DNA of 64,000 bases, taken from Onchocerca lupi (lineage: Eukaryota > Nematoda > Chromadorea > Rhabditida > Onchocercidae). The notes below the pieces were generated by a model. It searched no databases. It saw only the letters and a program-made list of their open reading frames with translations, and was not told the DNA's origin. Made by a program: the position numbers and the translations under genes. The stretch spans positions 124,001 to 188,000 of the forward strand of contig JAOVVO010000023.1 in assembly GCA_028564675.1 (NCBI GenBank). Reading direction: 5' to 3'. Positions 1 through 11,300 of the stretch are shown in pieces. Each line of letters begins with the position of its first letter. Position 1 is the first letter of the stretch.

Positions 1-15
1 CTCTTTTCTTTCTAG

Positions 16-149
16 CCAAATATATCATTATGCAGTTTGGTCGAATCGATTACGATGTATTTACGATGGATTTTCGCTATCCACTATCGGCATTACAGGC
101 ATTCGGTATTGCTATGACCAGTTTTCATGGGAAAATAGCCTGTGAATAA
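16..149 (+). CDS. tub-1: Tubby-like protein, last exon (3' partial)
   Basis: This is the terminal exon of a Tubby-family protein; the rest of the gene lies left of the window. It follows a tttctag acceptor at 11-15 and encodes about 44 residues ending in TAA at 147-149. The protein carries the hallmark C-terminus of the Tubby beta-barrel: MQFGR, then FTMDFRYPLSALQAFGIA, and the family's typical end SFHGKIACE. In this family the C-terminal strand/helix is threaded through a 12-stranded barrel that binds phosphatidylinositol 4,5-bisphosphate; the proteins act in ciliary trafficking and, in worms, fat storage. The frame runs cleanly to a normal stop, so nothing suggests a broken copy. The assignment to the family is firm; the symbol is by analogy to the single C. 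elegans tubby gene. Confidence 0.9.
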
Positions 150-2166
150 CTGAACATACCACTGATTTGCTAACTTTTTTTTCTTTTTTTGATTTGTAAT
201 ATTCAATGTTTTCGCTCTAACAATGCAAAAAATTCCGTTGTATTTCTTTCATTTCCATTAATATAACTATTATCGAAATCATTGTGGTATATAAATGAGT
301 GATTAAAAAAATGCTAGCAATTTCAAACAATCTGATCATTATTAGCTAGCTCATTACAAGCTTCAAAAGATAAAACTATCTCGATTTAAAAAAAAAAAAC
401 TATCAAAAATGCTCTAAATGAAAAAAAAAAAGAAAAGAAAAAATCGAAAGAAATAAAATACAGAAAAAATCACTGAGAATTTTGATTAATGCTAAGCGAG
501 TAACGAAATAATTCTTTCATCGAATTGATTCTATACGCAAGAAATATTATTGGATGCTAGATAAAACTAAAAAAGCTAAAAATCAAACAAAATTAGAAAA
601 CAAGTAAACAATTCATATTTCAAACTATCAACCCGACAATGGAGTGAATCAAGAGATGAATGGTCGGACAGATAATTCCAACATAATATTCAACTTAGTT
701 CTTGCTTATTATCAAATATCACTATTTCAAGTCACTTAATTACATAACCATAGAAGAAATACTTAAATCTGTACACGTGAAATCGATAAATATTTTTCAA
801 AAGTTGAAAATTTTATAAATAATTACTAAACAAATTTTTAATTTTAAATCCAAATTTAATTCAATCTTTGAGTTTTTTAAAATCAAATAGTAACGGAATA
901 CATTTTTTTTAAAATCAAGTAACAACATTGCGAAATAAACAACACTCCGTTCATTTGCGACTCTTTTCTCCCTTTTCCTCGTCATTCCTCCGAAAATCGA
1001 GAGGGAAATCCCGTTTTTAATCCTAAATGCTCATCAAGTCAACCAAATAATTCACTATTTTTTCCGATCTTTGATCCTGCTCGATCGACTAAATATCCTA
1101 TGAAAAGTTCCTTATATGTTTGATTTAAATATATATTTTCGATGCTTTTCACATATTCTGAAAGCATTTCAAGTTTCCATGTAAGAATCAATAAAAATTT
1201 ATGGAAAAAAATGAATTGAAATAAAATTTATGTAGAATAACAGTTATAAACTTTATGATTACTATTTCATCAATCTCGTAAAAAAAGAAAAAAAAAAACT
1301 TGTTTAAAATAAATACATGTGACTCATCTTGGGCGTTGACAATTTATGAATGTAAGATTTTACTATAAAATAATCGTTAGAGTGTAACTTTGATAGTTAT
1401 CATTATGAATTTGATCTATGTTCTTTCAAAACCCTTCACTATTCCATATCAAAAATGCTTAAGTTATAACTCATTGTTATTAATTTTAATAAATAATTAT
1501 TAATTTATAGCTAATAAACTTTCTAATTATTTCTCACAAAATCGCAATTTTTTTTTAAATTTTCATTTCTTTTCTTTCTTCAAATTTCAAGCACAATTTA
1601 AATATCACTCTAATAAAATAAAGAAGTATTATAGTAATTGAAAGGGATCAATAAATGTAAGAATGAAAATTATAATTTTAATCAGCACTAGATTTTCTTT
1701 TGTTTGAAAAATTGACGAACAAGATTTGATAAGGAATAAAAATCAAAACAATCGATTTGTATTTTGACCAACTAATCAATCATTATAAAATCGTGAAAAA
1801 ATTCAAAATTTATCGCCAACAATTGTTTTCATTTACTCTTTTAATACATTTTTACCTAATTACCAATTCAATCAATCCAATCATCCAAATCAAGCTAGTC
1901 AATTCAAATTTATCAACAGACTTCGTAATAAATTTTTTCCTTTATCATCCATTCAATGGTGAAACTTTTCGGTGACATTTCAATAGGTCAAATAGTTGCT
2001 CGCCTCTGATACTAGCATAATTTTCCATAATAATGATTTTCGATCAAAAAATGGACATTATCATGGAAAATTTTGCATATTTCTTAAGTAAATAGTCTTA
2101 TTGATTATTTCATTTGAACCAATTGCTGATTAAATTATAATTTTTGATTTTTACACATTTTTATAG
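150..2166. other. Intergenic, no gene seen
   Basis: About 2 kb of AT-rich sequence between the Tubby 3' end and the TTL gene. It should contain the tubby 3' UTR and the TTL promoter. Short open frames on both strands lack splice-site-bounded coding character or recognisable motifs. I see no tRNA or other RNA gene. Confidence 0.6.
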
Positions 2167-2172
2167 AAAGAA
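2161..2172 (+). other. Probable spliced-leader acceptor of the TTL gene
   Basis: A T-rich tract ending in tttttatag (ag at 2165-2166) is followed by only six bases (aaagaa) and the ATG. Such a 3' splice site with no paired upstream donor just before the start codon is typical of nematode trans-spliced mRNAs. The leader type cannot be told from sequence. Confidence 0.6.
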
Positions 2173-3243
2173 ATGCAAGGAAAAAGTATTTTTGTATTCC
2201 TATTTTTCACCTTATGCTATTTACAACCAACAGTTATTGGCTTTCGACAACAATCTGTTGGTGTCCGGGGTCGTCTTATATGTGGCAATCAAAGTTTGTC
2301 AAATACGCAAATAAAACTGTGGAATAAAAATAAAATTGGTCAGTTATAGGAGCATTTATTATTTCATATGCAATTATTGTCGAAATTTTTGCAAAAATTG
2401 GCTTATTTTTTAAATTAATTTAGCTAATTTTACCCTTAATCTTTTTTTTTAAATTAGCATAAATTAAATTGAAGTGTAACTGCAGATAACACTTTCCATT
2501 TTGTCTTATTGTTTAATTTTTATTAATTTTTATTCTAAAAATGATTAAAAGTATCAACATTTTACAAATTAAAATTTCGCAATTGTAATATAAATAAAAA
2601 ATGCAGGTAGTATAGTTATTATAATGATAGCTTTTACTCTTAACATTTCTAAGGTACGGATGATCAATTAGCAGCAATGCAAACGAAAGCAGATGGAAGT
2701 TATGAATTACAAGGCGGAATTGGATCAATATTTGGGATGGATGTTGTCTTGAAAATTTATCATGATTGCGATGATGGGATCAAGGTAAGATAAACATTAT
2801 ATCAATATTGAAATTATCGATGATTTCTAGTCAGATATAATATAACTGAGGTATGAGTTTTGTCGATTTATTTGAATTTGTGGACATTCTCGACACTCTC
2901 GACAATACAATCATTCTTTCAATACTACTTACTTTTTCTCACTTAGACTATGATTATATTATATTATCGTATCACTTCGTGTTATGATCTTATCATCTGT
3001 ATGTTTTATCAACCATATTATGAAAACTGATCAAGATCGAGTTTTGGAAAATTATTAATTTACATCCTGATTCTTAATATGAAACAATCACAATAAATTT
3101 TCTAGCCTTGTCAAAGGAAAGTTGTTCTGGGCATCCCAAGTGATTATGTTACTCGTTCGAATAATGTGGAACGATGGTTTAATGCCGGAGTATTGAACAT
3201 GCAATTCAAATTTCCGGATGAAGGACGAAGCTGTTTCAATTAA
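2173..3243 (+). CDS. Transthyretin-like (TTL) family secreted protein
   Basis: Three exons, 2173-2338, 2654-2784 and 3106-3243, join in phase to encode 144 residues. Residues 1 to about 23 form a hydrophobic signal peptide (MQGKSIFVFLFFTLCYLQ onward). The mature part begins with the family opening FRQQSVGVRGRLICGN and continues with the beta-sandwich pattern (IKLWNK, ADGSYELQGG, DVVLKIYHDCD). Cysteines in LICG, YHDC, KPCQRK and RSCFN fit the conserved TTL disulfides. TTL proteins are a large nematode family of secreted proteins distantly related to transthyretin and hydroxyisourate hydrolase; most have no known ligand. Length is normal. The ATG is chosen because it opens the signal peptide and sits just behind a splice-leader-like acceptor. 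A possible poly(A) signal AATAAA lies at 3324-3329. It is neither truncated nor frameshifted. Confidence 0.92.
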
Positions 3244-3508
3244 TGGAAATTAAAAATGATATCTCATTCAATGACTATATTAATCTGCATGAATCACATT
3301 GTTTATCATTTGTTATGATAACTAATAAACATCTTATCCTTATCATTGCTTATTCATTTATTCACTTATCATTGTTTATTATTTATGACTTATTATAGCT
3401 AATTATGAATAGATTTATCTGTTAATTTTGCTTATATGTGTAAAATTTTCGGAAAATTATTGACTCACATATTAATTCTTAATATAAAACAATCACAATA
3501 AACTTTTT
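3043..3508 (+). repeat. Diverged direct repeat flanking the last TTL exon
   Basis: About 60 bases at the end of TTL intron 2 (about 3043-3103) recur, with around ten differences, downstream of the gene at about 3449-3508. Both contain GGAAAATTATT, TTCTTAATAT, AAACAATCACAATAAA. The second copy is not followed by an exon, so it looks like a partial local duplication of intron sequence spanning the 3' exon. Confidence 0.6.
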
Positions 3509-4676
3509 CTTCTGAATTTTATAAATTCTATATAACCGCTATCTTATCTTGAAATTCAAAATTTAAAATTTATATAAAAATTTCAATAAAATTTAAAAAA
3601 GATCTTTCCCCCTAAATCATTCGAAAACTGCAATCATTGATGAAATTTTTCACAGCCTAATTTCATTGTTTAATTATTTAATTTCTTGTTGTTACTTATT
3701 ATTTGCTCGAATTTAAAATTATTGATTTGAACCCAACTGAAATCTTTTTTTTTTCAATTTTGCATTTTTTTTTTTTTGAATAGATAAATCTACTATGACA
3801 GAGCTCTAATATTTCAACAATAATTTACAAATTATTATTATTTTTTTTCTAGAATTATTACTAAAATTTATTGAAATTCTCTCTTAAGAGAAAATCCATA
3901 CTCACTATGTAATTGAAAATATTCTCCTTAAATTAAAAGAAAAAAAAGAAAAGATAGAGAAGAAAGATCAGTTTGACAAAGAAATGAATTTTGCGGTAAC
4001 AGTAAAAAAAAGAATTTAATTAAGATGAATATTAATCCGTATCATCCATCTAAAATTGACCCGAGAAATGCCAGAAGTCATGACAAACCTTCCAAAGTCG
4101 ATCGTTTTTTGAAATTTTTTACTTTCTTCAGTTGCAAATAACATCCGTCATTGAAAAAGTAAAAAAAAAAAACAGTTATAGCTTCTTCCTAGCAAATTCT
4201 AAACTTTCATTATGCCACTCCCTAATCTTTTTTCCTGCACCATATTCCCCCCAACTCCCCGGGATTTCTCGAAACCACTCCTATGATTTTTTATTTCAAT
4301 ATAGCAATAAGTTTCGATAATAGGTCTTCGGCCGCGTTAATTCTGGTCACCCATGTGTCTTTGTAGATTGTCTTCCAGGTTGCTATTGGCTTTGGACTAT
4401 TTGCTGTTTAGGATTGGGGGAGGGGAGATTCACTTGAGGTTGAAATCGAAATTTAGATTATATCATTTTTGCAGGAAATTTCTTTTAATGCTAAAAATTA
4501 GATTTTTTTATTTAAAAAAACACTGCGCCGGTAGAAAAAACACTGCATTAGAATGTAAATTTGAAATTATTTACTTGCATACACATTAATAGATTTCAGA
4601 TTTTTAAAGTCTTTTTCTTTTAGATTTTCTTTCTGATTTTTTAAATTATATATTAGAAATTTTTAGGCAAATATTT

Positions 4677-5041
4677 CTAAATTCATTTGTGGATGTCGCA
4701 TACTTTTCAGACTGATTTCTTTTTTAATTACGTTTGTTTAACTTTATAAAAATAAATTCCTGCTTTTAGGTGTACAGACCAGAAGGGGGAAATTTTGAAC
4801 GACGTTTACTTTAAATTTCCCACTTTTAGTTGTTGTGAGTTTTTTTTATTGCAGTTCATTTTCAAATAAATTTACTAGCCCCGTTTTTCAAATAACTCGA
4901 CCAACTTAAATTAATATCCAAATTAGGTTACGAATTTTAATTAATTATTAAATTTTTATCTGATTTTTGATTTAACTTTAGCTAATATCTAAATTCATTT
5001 GTCGATATCGCATAATTTCTAGACTGATTTCTTTTTTAATT
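4677..5041 (+). repeat. 53-bp direct repeat pair (4677-4729 and 4989-5041)
   Basis: Both copies start CTAAATTCATTTGT and end AGACTGATTTCTTTTTTAAT(T), with about six substitutions between them, spaced 312 bases apart. No coding potential. Probably an old local duplication or pieces of an unrecognised repeat family. Confidence 0.7.
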
Positions 5042-5657
5042 CCATTCAGTTGTAAAACTAACATTCTATATTTAAGTCAATTTCTTTGAATTATTGTAAA
5101 AGCCGAAATTTCGATTTATCATTTCTGATCAATTTTCAGATTAATGCACTTATTTCATTTTTTTTTTATTTTTTTGAAGCAAGAGCAAAAATAATAAAAT
5201 GTCTTAAAATATGGCATATTATAAATATATATTTCTTTGCCTTTTATAAAAAATATGTCTTTGCATTTTAGCTGTCTACAAATGTAGTGCATATGTCTTT
5301 TTTGGTGCTTGGCAAAGTTTTTTTTTTTAGTTTGTGGCATAAAGTGGTCACAACATAGTGTCACGTGTAAAGACACTAATGGTAGTTTTCAGTAAACTCG
5401 CAAAAGTTAACTGGCTTTGTTCTACGCGACTAATCAGTAAGTTCCATGTAATTTGTACATTCTTATTATTACATTGTTTCGATAACAATAAATATTTAGA
5501 GAGTATTTCTAAATGTGTGTTTTATGCACAGATAAGTATTAAAGTGAGTAAATAAGTATGAACATAAGTATATAAGCAAATGGAGAAAAAAAAAGGAAAA
5601 TCGCTGCTATCATGATTATTTCTTCTTTTTTTTTTTTTTTTAATTATATAAATCCAC

Positions 5658-6247
5658 TATTTCTTCCCGAACGGCATTGGTGTCATTGATAAACAAATCA
5701 GTTATTTGAATTCAAATTTTAAATTCTTGTATGAGAATTTGGTTATATAGTGTTTTTGACTGGGTTATAAATACATAACTTGGAGTAAATATGAGTGGTT
5801 AGCATAATCATGGCTAATTAAGTGACGATATAGTAGGGATGATTTGGATAATATGCAATTATAAGTGTGCATAAGTTAGCATTAATATGCATAAAATGAT
5901 CATGTCGATAAACTTAGTTCCTATGATACTGATTCTGCTTCATATCTTTTTCAATAGGTTTTGCACTTCGTTAGAATTTTTTTGACTGGTAACTTAGTTC
6001 TTTTTGAATTCTTGATTAAGTTTTGGATTTTCCCATCGAATAACTTATCCGTAGTTATGAACACAGAAAAATTTTCCGGCTCCCTGAAATATAAACCACT
6101 TTGTAATGAGATTTTGTATTTCAATTAAGTATCTATTTTCACATTCTAAAAATGACACATAGTAGTAGCAAACTCTATTATTTCTTTTCAAACGGGGTTG
6201 ATGTCATTGACAAAAAAATTATTTGGATTCAAGCTTTAAATTCTTGT
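5658..6247 (+). repeat. ~70-bp diverged direct repeat pair (5658-5730 and 6179-6247)
   Basis: Each copy holds TATTTCTT, AACGG, TTG.TGTCATTGA, then TTATTTG.ATTCAA and TTTAAATTCTTG, in the same order and nearly the same spacing. The second copy lies just upstream of the NDUFB5 start. Identity is about 80 percent by eye. Confidence 0.6.
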
Positions 6248-6310
6248 GGGGCATTTTGTTACATCCAACTACCGTTTTCATTGATTTATCTGTATTTAAA
6301 AAAAGATATT

Positions 6311-6323
6311 CAGTTTCGAATTT
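6311..6323 (+). other. Probable spliced-leader acceptor of NDUFB5
   Basis: The sequence gatattcag (ag at 6312-6313) is followed by ten bases and the ATG at 6324. The pattern matches trans-splice sites in nematodes and supports the otherwise very short first coding exon. Confidence 0.5.
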
Positions 6324-7122
6324 ATGTCTGGTTATTATAAACTGTTTTGCAGTTAATATTATTTTGACTTATTATAAAATATTTCAGTTTCACCAGCAAG
6401 ATTTTCATCAGATCGGGTTTTCTATAGACGTCCATCAGTGCTTTATTTCAATCGTTGTAAAGATGTCGCTCATTTCTATGTGGTTGGCCTTGGCATTATG
6501 CCGATGATTTTGCTCCTTGGATTTATCCATATCGTATATGGTAACTTGTTCATAACATTATTCAAATCTAAATTTTTCAATACAAATCTTTTGTATATAT
6601 TAGTCTTTCTATAAATTATTCCACGCTGTAGTAATTATGATTATTGTGGCTGAAATCTACATGATCTAGCTTTGCAGAGATTTCTGCTTCTGGAAAAATA
6701 CTGCATTGCAGGACCTTGTGAATTACAAGATTTGCCAACTGATGGATCCGCCGTTCATTATTGGCAGTTTGAAAGAACGAAGCTGAAACAGTGGACCGCG
6801 AAATATCTCTGCCCATCAGATATTGAACAGTATGAACGTAATCTTGCGTATTTCGAGAAAGCAAATATCTTGAGCAGATGGAGGTTTGTTCGATTTTTTT
6901 TTCAGTGTTTTTGTTTTTTTATTTCGATAGAATTTGTAAAAGCAAGTGTGATTGTTATACTTCTATTTTTGTCGTTTCAGGAAAATCGAACAGCGCGTCG
7001 AGCATTTGCAAGGTGAACGCTGGGACTATAAAGCATGGTGGTATGAACCAGTTTCAGCCGCTTGGACTGATTATGGAAAATGGATTGCAGAACGAATGAG
7101 AAATCAACCTTCCGAATTTTAG
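6324..7122 (+). CDS. NADH:ubiquinone oxidoreductase subunit NDUFB5 (SGDH)
   Basis: Four exons, 6324-6330, 6388-6540, 6712-6883 and 6981-7122, encode 157 residues. NDUFB5 is an accessory subunit of mitochondrial complex I, located in the membrane arm. The first ~25 residues (SPARFSSDRVFYRRPS) are rich in Arg/Ser with almost no acid, as in a mitochondrial targeting peptide. A single membrane helix follows (about 35-53, FYVVGLGIMPMILLLGFIHI). The hydrophilic tail holds the family pattern: GPCELQDLP, SDIEQYERNLAYFEK, then KIEQRVEHLQGERWDYKAWWYEP. The first coding exon has only seven bases (ATGTCTG), giving a 57-base first intron; this start is inferred from a leader acceptor and phase and is the least certain part. 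The remaining exons are firm. It ends convergent with the biotin ligase gene. Confidence 0.85.
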
Positions 7123-8329
7123 ACAGACTTGTATTTAGTTTTTAAAAGTTAGGATTGTAGATGTTAACCTTTCATCTTTCTCTTTTTTTTTTATTTGCAT
7201 GTATTGGTAAATAATAAGTTGCTTAACATTGTTCAGTGCTGTATTTATTTCAAATTCCTTAAGCTTCTTCGCAAGTTTTTCTTTTTTGTTTCCACTTGAA
7301 AAAAAGTGTACCCCTTGTTAACTAAATTTAATTCTTGGATAAATCGAACCATTTACAAATGCGACCACTAAAATATGAAGCTGTTATTCCAAGATAGCGG
7401 AATTACCATTAATTTAATTCATATGGTAATTCTTAAATTTCCCACAAATTATTACTCCTCTAAATGGAAACTTTATATTACCAAATTCTAACATTTCGCC
7501 AAGACCTTTTTTCTTCCTACATTGTCATCTCCCTAAATAAAAGTTTTATATTATGAAATCTAATTTGAGATTTCGTTAAAACTGGTTATCCGCCCTGGAA
7601 TTCAATTATTTTCTAAGCAAATCTAAGTTTTCATGAGGAAAATGTTTGAACACTTTTAGAGCATTTACATCTCCTTTCAATTCCCGAATAACGGAATCGT
7701 AGCTTAGTCACTTTAGCCCTTAAAAAAACTTATGTTTTCTGAATTCAGTTGAAATCCTTTATTTACAAATATTGAGATCCTTTATTTATAAATACTGTAT
7801 AAATCAAACCAGTACAATGGAGAAATTATTCAAATATTTAGAAAACAGTATCGTTTGACAAATATTTTCTTGAAATGTTTAATCAACAGCTTATTCAAAG
7901 ACGACATGAATATGAGCGAATTCCGAAATCTCCAAGATTCATGTTTCCACATTATACCTTACGAGAAGTTCGGTTGAATAAACATTTATAAACAGGGTTT
8001 TTTATTATTATACTTTATACAGTATATTAAGTATAAAAATGCTGAAATAAACAAGAGCATCCAAAGCGAACAATGGTTCTAAATGCTAGTAAGAACAAAT
8101 GATTTTATTCATTTGTCAACAACAGGAGATATATAAGGGAAATCACTAATTACATTCATAGAGATTTAATTGCTACAAGTCTTAACAATCGGATGTCATG
8201 GAATATTTTCTGTCGTAAAAATCTTGATTATAATAGGATTTCGAGAAATATTATATAGGTGAGTGGTCTTTGAAATATCATCCTTGGTTTCGATCTCTAA
8301 AAAGTCACAACGGCTTGAGGAGAACAAAA
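7123..8329. other. Convergent intergenic region
   Basis: 1.2 kb between the 3' ends of NDUFB5 (+) and the biotin ligase (-). Expected to hold both 3' UTRs. I see no exon chain or RNA gene. Confidence 0.6.
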
Positions 8330-11300
8330 TTAGAGCTCAGTTTCAGGATATTTAGCCGAGATAAGACCTTTCATCATGTCAAAGGTATTGCCATCCGGAT
8401 GTACGACCATTATCTCTCCACTTTGACAACTACGAACTTTTAAAAATCCATGTTGATCCAATCCAAGAATTACAACTTTTTCTTTAGTATCCGATAAAGT
8501 TACTTCTTCTCGGCTAGAAATGTTCAAATTTTAATGCAAAATCCAAATACAATTGAATTAAATACTGCGACAAATTGTTCCGGGAATCAACTTTCAAATT
8601 TTCGAATGTAAACTGGGATACAATTTAATTTCAAAACTTTAAAGACTACATTCAGAAAGTACTATTTATTATTAAATTACTAGTTATTTAGCAATAACCA
8701 CTACTCCAATGGGAAATACGCTATAGATATCAATAATCTCGAAATTAAAAATTTTAATTGGAATCACATGATCGGATATACATTTACTACATACCTGTGT
8801 AGCCAAAATCGATAGTAATGCTTTAAAAATGCATCCACACCCTTCTTCTCATACAAATTGATGTAATCTGCAAATGAGATTTTTAAAACATTACATTCCA
8901 ATGAGAATTTTGGAAATTCAAGTAAATTCCGAAGAAGTATGCGCCATTTTCGATATACTAGAATTTTAATCTAGCATATTTGAATTATATATATCTTATA
9001 TATATAAGAACTGCCAAAAGATACAAAAGTACTACCATTTTTTTTATGATAATGCACTACATGCTGGAGATAGTTTGATATCTTTTTTGAAATTCATCAA
9101 AAAGAAAAGCTTTACGATGTCCGTCGTTTGATTATTTGTCTTAATCCATTATCCATTGACTAAATCACTAATGACGCTTAGCCGAAGATCCCAGAATGAT
9201 TATTGCAAAATCATCAGATTTATGCTTTTCTACATTTTGCAAGCTAATTATATCTATTCCATCCATACTTTCCTTTTTTTCTTCCAAACTAATATTTAGT
9301 CGTCTATATTACCCAAAAATACTGTTAAAAAAATATGAAAAAAAAAATTTAGTTGAATTTCAATTAAAAACAACAACTTACATTGAAATTTATTCAGAGT
9401 ATTAGCAATATAATCCTCTTGTCGTATTTTTAAATTTGTAGGAAAAAAATCGTTAATGCAGACAGTCGGCTTACTATTCGACAAATTCAATCCAGCACCT
9501 TAATTATAGAAATAAAAGCAAAAAAGGCATTGCTGCTTCAGTTAACCAATATTATTGTGAAAAAGAGGAATAAAATTGAATTTATACGTAGATATGGATG
9601 TTTTAGCTATGCTATTTATTATTTGCTCATTTGTTTCTCCTATGCGATTAATTTGAACGAAATTATATTCCATATAAAAGCATGAATTTTTTCCACAAAA
9701 TCCGACCTTGTTTTGTCATGATGCGATAACAGGAATGACTAAGCATATTTAAAGTACTATGAAGTTTACTTTTGACAGTTTCGAACAAATGTGAAAATTT
9801 AATTAAGCATTTACCAAGCACACAAACAGTTTTTTTGTTAAGTGATGTCGCATTCACAATTAATCCACCGACTTTATACATTCGACCATAATAAATATCA
9901 TTTGGCCACTTAATTTTTAGTGGGAAATTCTGCAATATACTTAACTAACATGGCTATAGCAGTCATCTTCTGAATATACTTCAATTATATAACTTGAATG
10001 TTAGATCTTAAGTGAAGTTTTACAATGGTTAGATGTGAAATGTAACAGAGATGGAAAAAAAAGACCGTCCTCTACTATTCAATCAAATTAACCGAAGAAA
10101 AAAACAAGGATCATAAACAAAACAACGTAGGATGAAAAAAGAAAAATATAAATTAAGAAAAGTGTTGCAACAATTTTTTAGATCTGTTAAATTGCAAAAA
10201 CTTTTAGCAAATTTTTCCGTATATTACCATGCTTAGTATTAAGCTGCATGAAAAAATGATAAGCATTATACTACATAGAAGGGAACGATTTTACGATATC
10301 ATAAAGAATTATGTTTTTCTGTCTGGGAGAAAAATAAACAAATATAAGCGATAGAGCAGAATCGACACGTATGATAATTTGAGAGTCAGATTTTCCTATG
10401 CAGCAAAACTGTTCTCTAACATGGATTTATTAAACTATGAATAAATCGATGAAAAAGTTAAGATGGAAAAAATAATTGTCAAAAAATTAATTCATTCTTT
10501 TGAATCTTTAGAACTTGTTAACATACAGCATGAGTTTCGTAAAATGTCTTATGAATTAATGTATCATCTTGATCAAATACTACCAATGTGACATAATTCT
10601 GACATTCTTCGATGATAAATCAAGCTTTAACTACTAATTTTTGTTTAATTCCTATTAAATATACCAATTCCTTTTATAAATGTTTAAACAATAAGAAATT
10701 TGGAAGATTAACTCAAAGATGGGTAGGAAAAAAAGAAAAACGAATAAAAATGCAAATTGCTATCTTGAATATTTTAGCTTAGAAATATAACGAAAGGAAT
10801 GAGTTTCATAATCTTTATCTTGTTCGTACAATATATCCATCTATCATCATTATTAGTCGGTAAAAGATCAAGAATAAAATAATAGCAAAAAATTTCAAAA
10901 CCAATTACCTTTAAGTCCTTCCGAAGTGACCGAATGCCACTGATAATTGCAACACAGAAAATATGTTGAATGATGCTAACATTGTTACTAAGAGATGATT
11001 CAGGCAATAGCATATAATTAAATGTGAACATGGCGCATCCAACTGGACTAAGCCATTGATTTCCTGATCTTCCTAAAATTAAATCCTATCGTCATATTTT
11101 ATAGTCATTTCTGCATAATCTATCAGATAAATTAAATTGAAAAATTTTGAAAGGTTATAGATCGAACTTCAAACTAGAAATAAAAGTTAAAAGTTATGGA
11201 GTAATCTCATCTATGATAGGAACTCTACTAATTACTATTGATTTTATTGTTATCAATACTGCTGCTAAGGCAATCAATAGCATTGAAATTTAAGAATTTC

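Larger units (their letters stand above)
3244..6313. other. Intergenic region with small diverged repeats, no gene supported
   Basis: Three kilobases between the TTL gene and NDUFB5. Apart from the two direct-repeat pairs listed separately I find no exon chain. A slightly GC-richer patch at about 4230-4430 has a short cysteine-rich frame, but no splice signals or start that would make it a gene. Confidence 0.5.

Noticed and set aside
880..897. Loss of the biotin ligase GRGR motif (GVGR) as a sign of inactivity (bpl-1, residue numbers)
   Set aside because: The replaced position varies in eukaryotic enzymes, while the following Arg, the WLSP segment and KWPND are intact.
4230..4450. GC-richer patch with a cysteine-rich reading NSGHPCVFVDCLPGCYW
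   Set aside because: No start codon, splice boundaries or partner exons; too short to call a peptide gene.
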